64,000 nucleotides of DNA from the NCBI GenBank assembly GCA_036874045.1, contig CM072340.1, positions 21,441,001 through 21,505,000 on the forward strand. Direction: 5' to 3'. This stretch comes from Cymodocea nodosa. Its lineage: Eukaryota; Streptophyta; Magnoliopsida; Alismatales; Cymodoceaceae. Under the pieces are notes generated by a model. The model was not told where the DNA came from and searched no databases. It saw only the letters and a list, made by a program, of their open reading frames with translations. Position 1 is the first letter of the stretch, and the number at the start of each line of letters is the position of its first letter. The position numbers and the translations under genes were made by a program. Positions 11,901 to 25,074 of this stretch are shown here, piece by piece.

Positions 11901-14900
11901 CTGAATAGCACCTTGAATTCTTCCTCATCAGCTGGAAAAATATTAAAACATTTAATAAAACCAATTCAATAAGAATAAAAGGATCATAAGCCATGCTACT
12001 TGTCGAGTTCCTTGATAGTTTGGCATCAAAACTTATGGTTCTTACATCAGTGATTAAGGATTTGATGCTTGGTGGAGGAAGAAAGAGAAGCCATGCTACT
12101 TGTTGCACAAAAATTAGATTTCTCTCATACATATAACATGATAAACCAGAGTAAACATGGATGTGATATTATAGAGAAGAAATTGAGTTTATTACATTAT
12201 GTGAGAACACACACACACAAGAATCATTAGTGTTATCTTTAACACTTACCCTCACACACAAGAATCATAAGAAGTGATATCTTTAACATTTACCCTCAAC
12301 CTAGAATGCACAACTTAATTAGAAAAGAGAATTAGGGAGCATTTAGTAACCAGTATTTTAACTAACACATAGAAATACACTAGTATTTCTCAATAAATCA
12401 TCATCAAATGTATTAATTTCATGTCAACTCAAGTAATTTGAACAAAAACTACTAAATGAAAAAAACTAAGTTTTACAACACTTTTAAAAATATCAACTTA
12501 TTTTCATATATTGAATTAAAATAATCATTACCAAATAGACTCTTCAACACCTCAATACCCAATTTGTTTGTGAAAATATCCACAAGTTATTATAAAGATG
12601 ACATATATTTGTCAACAATCCCTCTCATAATCATATCATGTATATAATGGTGGTACTCTTTGATTTGTTTTTCTACACAAAAAATTGGATAATTAGTAAT
12701 GAAGATTATTGTTTAATTGTCACAATGCATAGATATGGGAGCTTTCATCACAAAATCTAACTCCACCAACAAGGATCTTAGTGGCATCATCTCATTAAGG
12801 TTAAGCAGCCAAGCAAAGCAAGACAAGGGGTCCTCACTTGAGGAACAAACTAGGTGATGGCCTTCAATTAGGCATATGCCTTTGTCTCCTTAGACTTTGC
12901 CTCATTTTCCTATAACCTTCAACAACCAATGGTCTTATTGAAGATGCAATAGATGATGCTTGATGAAGTTTTATTACTTTATCTTACTAATTATTTATCT
13001 AGACTCTAGTCCTTTTTAGACTAGTCTACTAGCAACTTTAGGCCATAGGTTTTGTGAACTTGTGTTTGAAATTAAGTTTTCTTAAGCTAGTGTCGACTAT
13101 TAAATAAACTTTGAATTTATTTGAAATTTGACTAAGATAAATTACTCATTAGTTTTGTCATTGACTTATAATTAACTGGTAAGATGTTTCTATCTCTTTA
13201 TTTTATACATATTTGATTTAATTACTGATATACTATAAATTTGGGTGCTTAATTTCATTATTTATTTATAATTTAATTTTCATAAATCATCATCTTGCTC
13301 CAATCTAGTTGCCACATTGCCTTTTGCCTCAAGCATTTTGGATGGAGGTGTCACCTTGACATTTCCCTTCACCTTAATAACTATGCATCACACAAATTGT
13401 TTGTATCATGAAACTATCTTTGGACTACATCTAAAGATAGTATTCTACCATTTACTTCATTATGTTACTAAATTAACTTCCACATGTGTAGTATCTTGAG
13501 ATTGACTATCGCCTTGACACTTGCATAACATAAATCCAAATGGTATTCATCTTTCTAAGTGTCCATTTCTTTTGTATGTTGGATCATTACTTGAAGTACC
13601 TTTCATGTAAACTCATACATGCAAGATATTTTTTAATGGATCATCTTAGGCTCATAAATAATTGCCAAGTAGATCAATTTCTTAAACAATAATCAATAAT
13701 AAATTGCATCACTTATATCTCTAAAGAATCATTAACATGTACATTAGATCTATTTCTTAAAGAAAACCAATCACATACTTCTTCTAGGACAAAAACATCA
13801 TGTCTTTGCCACATGTAATTTCAACTTCTAGAGAATATAAAAATTAGGCCAAATCCTTGACAACAACAATAGGTATAGAGTTTCTTTAAAGAGTTTTTCA
13901 TAAGTCTTGAAATCAACTATCTCCAAGGGATGAGAATCGATTGAAGGGACACACCACCTAAGACCTAAAAAAGCAAAGGAATGTAAAGAACCCAAGACCC
14001 ATTAGGGCAAGGGACTCTTTATTGAGGGTATAGGTGGCAAAGTCCCTTGTGACCTTTTAAAAACAAAAAACCCTAAGGCTTGAGAGCTGAGGGAATGTCT
14101 CTGAAGCTTAACTCCAATAAGGGGGAGGGATCCCTTACTCTCAAAATCAAGCTCTCCTTGATGAGGAATAGAGTCGATTAAAGAGATACCCAAGACCCGA
14201 TAGGGCACGAGCTTCTTTTATTTACTCTCTATCTATTTATTTATTATTGTATGGAGTCATCACCAGTCGTATCAAGCAATGTACAAGTAAGGCCTAGTGC
14301 TTGCCCAGTTCTGATTTTATACCTTGAGAGACTTCACCTCCCTTTCCAGTTCCAGACATGTTTGGTTAAAGAGAGGCTCTTACTTTATACGAGGCTCAGA
14401 CCATTACCCATCTCATTGATTGTTGTAAATCACTACTGATGAAGAGAATGTCATCCAAATAAACTACTAGAAGTATAACCTTGTCATCTCACTTCTTAAT
14501 GAAGACAAGGTGACCAATAGAACATTATTGAAACTCATACTATGTGAAAATATTGCTAAACTTTCCAAAACAAAATCTTAAACTTTGCTTCAAGCCATAA
14601 ATTTAGATTTTATGGTTAATATTGAGTGTCTTCTCTTAAACCTAGTCAATTATGACTTGGTTCTTTCAAACTTGCTCTAGATCAAGAAGCAAGACATCAA
14701 GAGGCTCTAAGGTTGACTTCATAGATGTTTAGCACTCTCTTGCAAAAGATGGTCAACTGGCCTTTAATTTAAGGAGGCTACAGGTTATTTAATGTTCAAG
14801 TCAATCAAACAAGTAGAGGTAGGGATTAAGTTTTCAGAGAAGGGAGGTACTTGATAGTCAAGTTATGAGAGCATGGAATTAGGTCATTGTAACATAGAAG

Positions 14901-17900
14901 CTAATGAAGTATTTATGGCCTCAAGTTGTGAGAGGTGATGATAGGTAGAAAGTATCCAATCAACACTAGGCAAGTGATGATGGCATGCAATTAGCAAAGG
15001 CCAATGGTTGCCCAATGAAATTGATGGTGCCCTTTAGACCTGGTTAAGCAATCCAAGGTGGATTGAATGGCACAAAAAGAGTTAGAAGATAGCTAGCAAG
15101 TGCCAACCACAATAGCCAGTGATGGAAGGCCACATCAGTGCTAGAGGATGAGAGGAGAGAGTCAAGAGAATTAGTGGAGGTTTAATTGTGGCTGATGCCA
15201 ATGGATCTTGTGAGGCCAACAATAGGCAAAGCCTATTATGGCTAATGGCAGCAGCTTGTGTGTTGTCTTCTTTTTGTGCATGAATATGAACCATATCCTT
15301 TGGTACCATGTGAGATTAGAGGGAAAAAAAATAAGATTGTAACATGAATACGAGGGGATTAGATATGTGTAGGAGAGTCATAAATGTATTCTATTGCATG
15401 GTCATCAATAGTACATATAACACAATATCCCTAACAATTGATTCTCCTCTCTTGTTAGGAATTGAAAGGTTGTGCATTGAATCATACAAGAGACAATCAG
15501 CATCAGCTAACAAGTGCGAAAATTGTAATAGGTGAATTACAGATCAAATATGAAAATACAATTAATGGCTACATCAGCTATTTTATTAGAAAAGTATTTT
15601 ATACCACACATCCATCCCATGAAGGAAATACTCACAGCATAATATTTACGCCTCTTGAGTGCTTCACGAGCAAGTTCCTCATCCCCCTTTTCAAGAGCAA
15701 GCTGTGCTCTGCGATACCTATAGAAAAACCAGACTCAAATGTGTGGCATGCAGATTGTTAACACTAGAAGCAGACGGTAGGGATTACCATTCTTCAGAGG
15801 CTTGCTGTGCAGCTTTGTATTTGCTCTCCATTCTCTTTTGAGATGCTAAAACCTTGATAAGAAAGATGAATCCCATGAAAAATCATTAAATCTAAAGAGA
15901 GCAAAAGCCAGATTACATGAAACAGGACTTTTACAAGTATTATAATACAATTCCAATTCCAAAACATAACAATTGTGGAGGCCATAATCACTTAGAATTA
16001 ATATTTCCTAGTTGGTAACCTCCTAACCTAAGGTTAGACATCAGATACTTCAAATATAAAGTTATACAATGCTTAGAAGCTAAAGAACATCAACAACATC
16101 TGGACGTAGATCAGTGATCACCTGGCAGCAGCATCAAGTCACCTATAGCTTTTTTTTTTTGACGAATGGATACTGGACCTCAAATTAATTAAACCAAATG
16201 GAAAAAAAATTTCTTCAGGTCCAAGCCAGTAATAGATGTAGGAGTTCTTTTCATTTTAAGCATCAATTGCATACCGTCTCTAATCAATCACATACACTCT
16301 CAGATCCATCTGAAGTTCTGAACAAGGATAATAATATTCCCAGCACATGATGAATGTACTTCATTTTTTTTTGTAAGAATCCATGTCAGAAATAAGCATC
16401 AAAGAACAGTCAAATGGATGATGAGATAATAGTCAGCCGAAGTACATGCTCAACACCTGTGCTGTAGCTTGACGCATCTTTTTCAGGTCATCATTCATCT
16501 CCAGCACAGCTTGGTCCAATATTTTTTCTGGGTCTTCCAAAGAAGACAAAACTGCATTTGCGTAAGACTAGACATGGAAAATAATAATAATAATTAGGGA
16601 GAAATGAGACAGGCACTGAAATGAAATTATAGAATTACAAAGATTGAAATGAAAATAGACAATAAAGACGCGACCACATTAGTGACTCACCTTGACTACC
16701 CTGGAAAACCTATCAAAAAGGTTCATGTGTGCTCCAAGAGATCCTCCACTACGTTCTCTAATTTTTGACACCAAATTTAATGTCTCTATTTCCATGTCTT
16801 CGGAAATAAAAAACACAATCAAAAATCATCAGTGTTATGCATATTAATAATTCTGCAGAAAAAAATTGTATATACCTGAATGGAATTAGCAAGAATGGAC
16901 CTATAGATGAATTTCTTTCACAACAATACAATATTAACTTTATAAATTGAAACTTGACGAATAGAATTGGGATGAAAATATCAATCAACGGGTCCAACGA
17001 AAGCCAGAATTGCATAACCTTAAATAGGATAATCCACCATGAAAGTCTCTGAAAAACTGGCAGCATTGCATTGTGTAAACTGAAGTTCTAGCTGCCAAAG
17101 TTCCTGGTTGCCGCAGCCAAGGGAATGGTTCTGGTTATCTGATAGAGTTATAAGCCCTACTTAACACTTGGATATTTGTGAAGAATAACACAGAAAAGGA
17201 TCAATTTCAGGACAAGAGCTATTCCATTATTATTTTAGACATGTTCATTAACTACTTCCGGTCATTGAAATTTCAAACTAGGTTTTCCTCCCATAAAAAT
17301 TTCCCTGAAGGAAACCACGCTTGCTTGAATGAGCTAGAGAAAAATTTTAGCATTCATCAGCTTCAAATGATTCTCCGACTCTTTCCATCTACAAGTGCTG
17401 CAACGGTACCCAGTAACGCGATCAACAAGCAGCTCTCCCACACCCTTCTCAATCCTAACTTGTCTTCCCCTTTAATGATTTCGATTTTCCTTGTGTTGAA
17501 ATCTGCCCTTCGTGTAAGCACTCTAGAGAATCAAACTCGTATGATCCATCTCTTTCTCGGCCGTGTTTCCATCACTAACATCCACGCCTAAATACCGTCA
17601 GCCACACCACTAACCGATACTCTCCTGCCCCCAATACGCTGGAAAGCTCGACCAATAACCGGAACAAAACATCGTGACTCCACCAAACTCCCGTTCCACG
17701 CCAGTACTCAGGTGCTCAAAACCAGAACAGAAACGGGCCAAAAAAGGAGACTAATTGCAGAGATTTACACCATCAACCAAATCACGGCTGGAAAAAGCGG
17801 GATTCCGCTTGCTTCGGAAACACGGAATGGAGAAAAGTGCAGTGACTGGAAGGAGATGAGTGTGACTCCGTACCGCTGGCGATTGGCATCCTCTCGGGAT

Positions 17901-18072
17901 GGCGCACAACGCTCAAACCGCGGAACTCACGCAGCAATCCAGGAGATCCCATTGTCGTCCATGTTGAGGAGGAGGAAGAGGAGGAAGAAGAAGAGGCAGG
18001 GAGCTTCCGAAGAGCGGAGGAACAGGAGGAGCGGGGCGCGACGACGGACTGGAGCACGACGGCAGTGGCCAT
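8947..18072 (-). CDS. VIPP1: VIPP1/IM30, vesicle-inducing protein in plastids 1
   Basis: VIPP1 is an ESCRT-III/PspA-family protein that builds rings and rods on the chloroplast inner envelope and thylakoids and keeps those membranes intact. Eleven coding exons close in frame to 336 residues (Arabidopsis 330): 18072-17874, 16755-16691, 16567-16457, 15852-15788, 15717-15636, 10984-10910, 10792-10722, 10607-10525, 10146-10082, 10005-9931 and 9066-8947. Residues 1 to about 70 are a serine-rich transit peptide. The PspA core starts at [12 protein letters not shown] (residue 77) and runs through [37 protein letters not shown] and SAFERMEEK. The plant-specific tail ends [18 protein letters not shown]. 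Exon 1/2 borders are the least certain (donor GTACGG; acceptor reached through a TTAGAG). The exon 10 donor could also be three bases earlier, dropping one Val. Intron 5 is 4.65 kb and holds Ty1/copia remains. The gene is divergent from the hydrolase gene. Confidence 0.93.
12500..15100 (-). mobile_element. Ty1/copia retrotransposon remains in VIPP1 intron 5, broken
   Basis: Read on the minus strand, the stretch near 14400-14460 shows a copia-type reverse transcriptase active-site region (Y-L-D-D followed by I-L-F-I), and 12590-12780 resembles the copia RNase H end (C-D-N, then H-Y-I-H-D-M-I). The order fits a single element in the same orientation as VIPP1. No clear LTR pair was found, so the limits given are approximate. 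It is heavily decayed, with many breaks, and is old. Confidence 0.6.
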
Positions 18073-19599
18073 GGCGGGAGGAACCCGGGAAGGGAGGCGT
18101 GTGGTTGGGAGGCGTGGAGGGAGATCGTATGGCTGTTGTCTGTTAGCATGGATTGAGGTATTTGAATAATTGAATTACGACATGTGAATTGTCCTCTCTT
18201 TTTTCCCTTTCAAAAAAAAAAAATCTCTTCTTTTTTATTGTTTTGCCATATTTTCCTCGATTTGTTAAAAATCTTAATTATTACTAAATTACTTTTAGCA
18301 AAACAATAATTAGGTCCACCTGAATGGATATGTCAATTGTTCCTTATATCGTTCGCTTCGTCTAAATTAGATTGTGTCATCTTAAAACAATAAAATTAAA
18401 ATTAAAAAATATAATCATAGTTGAAGTTAACTATTGCTTGCAAACACTTATAATAATTTTGTTGTGAATATCTTTAATAGACGATTGAGATTTAATCAAA
18501 AAAATTTAATTATCCTTAATTTAAGGGAGAAGAGATTCAATTAACTACTTAAAAAGGTATCATTCAACAAAACACGAGCGCAATAGTCTATCTACGATAA
18601 TTTAGTCATAGATGTCTATAAATATATTTTACCTATATATATATATATATATGAAAGAAAACATTCCTATACATAATATATTGCTACATTTTATTTATCA
18701 TTATTACATTTTCAAAACTTGTATCAATTTATATAATTAGTCAATCCAATAGTATAACCATCGTATATTAAAGTTTCAACATGATCTAAGTCATATTCAT
18801 TAAGATTTTTTACTCAAAAATCAATCAATGGTTGGAATTTAAAATAAATTGGTAACTTTTAATACCTCCAGGTTAAGGACCAATTATTTTTATTTTAAAC
18901 AAAATTTTTACTATAAATGTGTAGTCGTCTAGTAATAATATTTAATTTTACTCTCCCTTGTATTCATGGAAAAATAATATAATAGTTTCTTGTATGAAAC
19001 CACAACTTATTTTCAAAAAGGGTTTTTTTTCCTAGGCGGGTCCCTATGGATATACATAAATACATTAAATAGTAGAAACAAATGCGTGGATTCTAAGATT
19101 AAATGAATATAAATACATGGTAAAAAATCAATTAAATTAAATAAATATCAACTCTTGATGTAAATGCCTTAAAAACTACTAATTTTTGTTAAATTTTAAT
19201 ACATAATAGATTATACTGTAAATTAGCTAATTATGTAATTAAAATTTAACTTGTAAAAATAAAAAATGTCTTTAAAAAGGTTTACTAGAAATATTTTAAG
19301 AATACTTTTTTTGGAAGGTAAAAAAGTTCTTAATGGTTTTGAAATTCATGGTATATTATCTTCTAAGTAAATGTGCATAAATCATTTTAATAACACGTAA
19401 AATTTTATATCAAATCAATACATGGTATATTATCTTATGAGTAAACGTGTGTAAATCTATTTTAATAACACGTATAATTCTGTATCAATATTAACTGATA
19501 ATTTGTGAAGAGACTTCTTGTCCAGATTCAGTGCCAAGGGAGTAACATCGTCTCTGTTCCCTCTTCTGCTTCTCCGCATCTGCCCCCTTCCCCTCCGAT
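18073..19599. promoter_or_regulatory. Divergent spacer between VIPP1 and the hydrolase gene
   Basis: This 1.5-kb, very AT-rich spacer must carry both promoters. An (AT)n run lies near 18636-18651. No coding exon or known repeat is recognised, and no single TATA motif can be chosen with confidence among many AT-rich stretches. Confidence 0.55.
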
Positions 19600-21737
19600 A
19601 TGGCAGCGTCAGCCCACTTCGACGCCTTCCAAAAGGTCCAGATCCGCAGGGATGATGGCACTGTGAGTGTAAAGGCTTGTCTGTTCTTCTTTTTCCCATT
19701 TTTTGCGATGGTAGTAAGGAAGAAGGGTTTCTTTTGGTAGTTTGTTCCTTGCGATTTGCTCCCGTTTTTGTATTCTTCGAGTTGAAGTTGTGCCCTCTCG
19801 CCTTCTTCTGCGTGAACAGGTGTTTGATGCCTATGTGGGTGGAAAGGACAAGGGTCCAGGGATAGTGGTGCTGCAGGAGTGGTGGGGTGTTGATTTCGAG
19901 ATCAAGAATCATGCACTTGCCATTGCTAAACTTGATCCTGGTTACAAGGTCCTCATTCCAGAGTAAGTCCTCCCTTTCTTTAGGACGTCTGATGTACTGC
20001 TCAACTATTAGGATTTTGTAATGACTTGTTGCACTGCCATTGATTTAGCGTAGTAAGCATGCCTTCGCTGGTCTTTAGAATTTCTGGCTCACTTCTGCGG
20101 TTACAGTCGTTTGTTTTAATTAGAAAATTTTTGAATGCTGATATCTACTATCTCTTCGTGGTCTTTTCGTTGTTCCAAATGAATCAGTTTATACCGGGGT
20201 AAGGTTGGACTTGATGTTGCTGAAGCACAGCACTTGATGGAGGGGCTTGACTGGAAAGGAGCTGTTAAGGACATACAAGCTTCAGTCAATTGGCTTAGAG
20301 CTAATGGTTCATCAAAGGTGCACCTTTGAATGTGTCGTCTTTGACTTAGTGTTCTTACCTCTTATATATGATGTGATGCATTGAATGATCAATGTTTCGG
20401 TCAGTCCAACTACAATAACCCTTGAAATGTATGCCTATGTTTTCCATCGAAATGGTGTGTTCTTCCTGCTCTATTGCTCCCAGGTTTCTGTCCATATTAT
20501 CTGAATCCCTGCAATTTATGCATGCATCGAGTTCTTCATTCTGGATATTAGGCACACAATATCATCTTTCCATTAACAAGAACCCTTATCTTGTTGTCAA
20601 GGGCCTCAAGGAGTCAAATTCTAATTGTATGCATATCATGAATTGGGCCCATTGTGACGTTACTCAGTGACAAGGGAAAAAAACCTAATATTAAAGTCTC
20701 TGATTAATGTTTGGATGATGCCCTCTTAATTTTGTTCTGTCAGTTTTTTGAGAAGCTTGATTAGTACCGATTCCATTTATTTTCCTCAGATGTCAGAACT
20801 CTAGAAAAAAAATCTATCATAACATAAGAAAGTTATCTCATTGCAAAAGAGAGAGTTATCATGTTCAAATAAAAATACCATAGTTGTTTGTCTTGCAGGC
20901 CCTTCACCAATAATTATCATTGATCTTTCAGTTGGCCAGTATCATTATGGTACAATTGAAAAAAAAAAATGAGAATCAGAATTTTGTTTTAGGCCCGGCC
21001 ATCCTGCAACAAGCTCAGGTGGTAATTTAATTGTTGCATCTTTCTGCTTTGGATAGGTGGGTGTGACTGGATACTGCATGGGAGGTGCTCTTTCCATTGC
21101 AAGCGGAGTTTTGGTTCCTGAGGTAGATGCTGTTGTTGCATTCTATGGAGTTCCTTCACCTGAGCTTGCTGATCCTTCAAAGGCAAATGCGCCTATCCAG
21201 GCTCACTTTGGTGAGCTTGACGGTTTTGTTGGATTCTCCGACGTTACGGTATGCTCTCTTATTTTGACTAGCAACATTAGATTCAGCAAGATTTTGTGTC
21301 AAAGAACTATTGAACGAATACCGAAACTGCAATGTTCTGCCTATCATCAATCTAGACTTCCTTTGTATGAATTTAATAAAGGAGGTTGATTCCACTTTTA
21401 CCATTAAGGTAGCAGCTTAATACTCTGCTCAATTTAAAAAGAAAAGAACTCCCTGCTATGTTTGAGGAGTGTGGTGTTTCTAGATGCAAATTTTGTGGTA
21501 AGTATTGAACTTCCTTGGTTTCAGACTGCAAAAACATTGGAGGAAAAACTGCTAGCCTGTGGATTACCTTCTGAGGTCCACCTCTATCCAGGATGTACCC
21601 ATGCTTTCATGAACACGTCGGAGGAAGGCGTGCAGAGGAGGAAGAAAATGGGTCTGCAGGATGAAAACGCAGAAGCTGTGAGATTAGCCTGGTCTCGCTT
21701 CACTTGCTGGATGAAAAACAACTTGTTGGCCCCATGA
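19600..21737 (+). CDS. Dienelactone hydrolase-family protein (alpha/beta hydrolase)
   Basis: Dienelactone hydrolases are alpha/beta-hydrolases using a Cys-Asp-His triad; in plants the physiological substrate is mostly unknown, and most members are soluble. Five exons close in frame to 246 residues: 19600-19662, 19820-19962, 20188-20317, 21057-21248 and 21525-21737. All introns are GT-AG. The nucleophile motif GYCMGG places Cys at 119, with Asp167 in FGELDG and His202 in GCTHAF; Glu41 in VLQEWWGV is the residue that pairs with the Cys in the bacterial enzyme. Length fits the family (about 235-245). The start MAASAHFDAFQKV has no obvious transit peptide, suggesting the cytosol. It faces PDCD5 tail to tail and VIPP1 head to head. 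All key residues are present, so it is probably active. Confidence 0.93.
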
Positions 21738-22068
21738 CTTATCCCTTCACTCCAAGTTTAGGGGCACACGATGTGTTTGGTAGTTTACACCTCGCAAATA
21801 AATTTGCCCGTAGAACTTGAAATCATTTTCCTAAAGCAAAATGAAATGGTATGGTACGGATGTATTCTGAATTCTCTCAGTATAAATAACCAGGGATCGT
21901 TTTACCTATAGTTGATTGTTTCGTGATTATATCACCGTATCAATTTGCCTAGGAGAAAAGCTCACTTAAACTATTTTTTACAGTCATGGGTTAAATGTTT
22001 TACATCTCTTTCGTTTTATTGTTCATTCAGATCTTTTATTTTTTCTAGCTTTTTTTTGTATTCTTTCC

Positions 22069-22129
<61 letters not shown>

Positions 22130-22726
22130 ACCAATATTGTTCTTTATTTACACGAAACTTCAGTATACATTACTTCCATCGCGTAAGAAAGCAAAAACGG
22201 TTCGTCTAAGAAGCTGCATGAATAGTCTTTTTCCTTACTATATAGGGACATCTCTCAATTCTACGTGCCCAGCAGGACCGGAGTCACCCGTAAGAGTTGG
22301 GCTTGACGGGGCAGGGTCGATCGGAAATTGCTTGACATCACAGAAACCACACCACAGGTTGAATGAATGTCACAGGGTTCAACGAAATGATCAATCACTA
22401 CCACCTCGAAAAGTGCTGCTAGCTACCATCGGATGTACAAAACTAGTCCAAGAAAGCGATTTTATAATTGAAATATCATATCGACCGCCATCAAATTCAC
22501 ACAACCATCACTCAGATAAGAAGAAGGAATACAATACTGGACAAAGCATACATTAAATCGCCTTCGGTAACCCACACGATGTTGGACAGACCCGGGTCTC
22601 AACTGAAACATGAAACAGACATGAGGCAAGCACTAAACAAGCAAACCGACCTTTCCCTCAGAATAATTTGACAATCTTGAGGCTGGTCTCCAATACTTTG
22701 GCACATCCACTAAAGTTGAGCACCAG
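21738..22726. other. Convergent spacer between hydrolase gene and PDCD5
   Basis: This holds the 3' UTRs of two convergent genes. A compound CT/CA microsatellite sits at 22072-22131. A 203-codon open frame across it (21945-22556) is a product of the repeat and is not called a gene. Confidence 0.6.
22072..22131. repeat. Compound microsatellite (CT)n(CA)n
   Basis: About 17 CT units run directly into about 13 AC/CA units without interruption. It lies between two convergent genes and probably varies in length between individuals. Confidence 0.95.
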
Positions 22727-25074
22727 CTAATCATCATCATCAAGAACACTCCTACGCCTCTGAATCTGAAATGCAGTGAATTTTCCTACTCATCAGACTA
22801 GACAACTCCACGAACATCGTGAAATACTGATAATGAACGACAAGATAGTGTTGGATATAAATTAGAAAATTAAGTTTTGATTGGTTGCATGCAAAGTAAA
22901 TTTAATATTACGACAATATTGAGATATTGAAATTAACGAAGAAGTTATGTGACATCAATAATTTAATTTAATTATATTCTTGATAAGTTAAGTTTTCAAA
23001 CATAAATTGGTTGATTAATTATTTTACAAAGTATGTAATATTAAATTTAATTGATTTGGTTTGTTTCATGTACGTCAAGATCTTAATTAGCAAGAGAACT
23101 GTTAGGAAAAATTTGGAAATAATTCAAATTACATGGATGGAAATCTTATCACGCACCAAACTACACAAGGTACTACCAGACGTCCTGGGTGGACGTCTGA
23201 ATTGGACATTAGAGCAACCAAGAATGAAACAGAAGTTGGAAGATCCAAACATCCACCTGGACATCCAATTTCGAGCAACAAGATATTAATTATCCCCTTT
23301 TCTTTGTAGGTCACCACAAAAACAACAATCTAAATCGTGATCCCACCACATGAATCTTCTTCTTCACAAGTAAGTATTTTTATCTATTATCAAATCTTCT
23401 GTTAAATTATACAAATTTAAATCTTTGTAAGTCATTAATCTATAAATATTATTTGCGTCTGGGTGAAACAAAATGATGATATTGAGCACTTTTTTCCTTC
23501 AAAAGTTGTATTCCCTCACCAAGGCTGAGCAAAAACATTCTCTCCTCGTGCTTTTAAGTATGTGTCACAGCTTGGGATTATGAAGCTTGGTGTAAAGGTT
23601 TTTCCACTTGCGAAGGACATAGTGATATTGAAACTCTCATAAGGTAGGTGGTGGTGTGTGAAGATTAGATGTAAGCAATGGCCAATACATTCTTGTGTTC
23701 ATGTAGATTTCTTAACTTCCCAGTGTGGTCATTTCAATTTAAATTTTATTTATCATTAAATCAATAGAATTTTTTGAATTGTATCATCATTTTCGGCCCT
23801 ATAGATAACATAATTGGTCATCTACTCTATTATAAGGAATTCAATTCAAATCCAGACAAGCATACTAACATTTATTTATCCAAAAAAACCAGTTTTCTCA
23901 ACAGATGATTTAGAGAAAGTTGGCCGGTCACTCAAGAAAGTTGAAAGCAGAAGTCTTACCGTGACTTTGGTCTGTTTTGCTGTCTGTGTGTTGATCTGCT
24001 CCAGTAGTGATATGAGCCTCTCTTCAGACACCTGAGATGGAATACACAGCAGATGAACACATTCAACCCTACAGCGATAGCAGATCACTATTATCACCAA
24101 ACCACTCTTACCTTCTCGGTTATCTGACCCATTTGAACAGCCCTGATAACAACATCTTCCACTCCTCTTGCCTTGTCAGGCTTAACCAAAGCAATGCGAG
24201 CAACTGTATAAGTTTTCAAAAAGGGAAATCTTTATTTAGGAAATGGTAAATCAACCCTATGGACCATGTGAAATATATATAGAACAGGAGTGTCTCTCAT
24301 TCTACCAATCTTGACATATCCATGATACAATATTCAAAACATAGCAGATCCGCTTATTTTTCATGACGTGAAAATTCTAGCAACAAGCACACAAAGTTTG
24401 GAGGAATCAACAAACATACGCCTTTCTCTTGCTTCAGAAGACAGTATCTGGCTAAGCATCAGTTGCCTCCTTTCCTCCGCTTCCCTGTCACGCATATTAC
24501 TCCAAGTATTTCAACAGAAGAGCCTTAACGCATCAAATGGTAAAAATTCTAATAAACTAACAGTACGTTCCTATTGAATGCATCAAAATTTCACCATGAA
24601 AAAAAAGGAATTTTATTAGAAAACATGAGTATTTTAATACGCCAACGAGGAATTATGATCGACAACATTAAAACTATACGAAGCATATGTACCAAGACGT
24701 CACCTTTTTGCGTCCTCCTGGGCTCTCTGTTGCTCAGCATTCTGCTGGTTACCCTGAAAACAGAAAAACTCAACTCAGGAAAGTCACGCCTTCGATAAAG
24801 TGTTTGATCGGAAAGACGATTCCTCCAAAAGCAAGCACTTACGGCGCCTTGTTGCGCCATCAGCTCCTGCACTCTCCTCTGCCTGATCGCTTCAAGCTCC
24901 GGATCGGCCTAAAATCACAACACAAAAAAGCCACCTTCTTATAAAAATGAAAGGTGAAGTAATGGATCTTTCTACGAAAAACAAAACCAAGGAAGATGAG
25001 ATTTTTGTTCCCTAAAACAGAACCCAATTCGAATTGCCGGATCACAGAAGTTGGGATTTATAAAAAGGTACCAT
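22727..25074 (-). CDS. PDCD5: PDCD5, programmed cell death protein 5 homologue
   Basis: PDCD5 is a small conserved DNA-binding-family protein linked in animals to apoptosis and chaperonin CCT; plant homologues are present but less studied. Seven coding exons close in frame to 128 residues: 25074-25072, 24908-24843, 24753-24704, 24484-24420, 24203-24112, 24031-23960 and 22765-22727. Exon 1 contributes only the ATG, followed at once by a GTACC donor. Exon 2 reads ADPELEAIRQRRVQELMAQ, a family hallmark; later blocks are MLSQILSSEARERLARIAL, VKPDKARGVEDVVIRA, QMGQITEKVSEERLISLLEQ and the basic tail IQRRRSVLDDDD before the stop. Length matches the family (about 125-130). The last intron is 1.2 kb. 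Identity is certain; cellular role in this plant is inferred from the family. Confidence 0.94.

Noticed and set aside
11914-11933. Possible extra VIPP1 exon (D-E-E-E-F-K) between exons 5 and 6
   Set aside because: It has CAG and GT borders but is 20 bases long, would break the frame, and exons 5 and 6 already join in phase to the conserved YYADNADSLK.
21945-22556. 203-codon plus-strand frame
   Set aside because: It runs through the CT/CA microsatellite, giving Leu-Ser and Thr-His runs; no splice sites or family.
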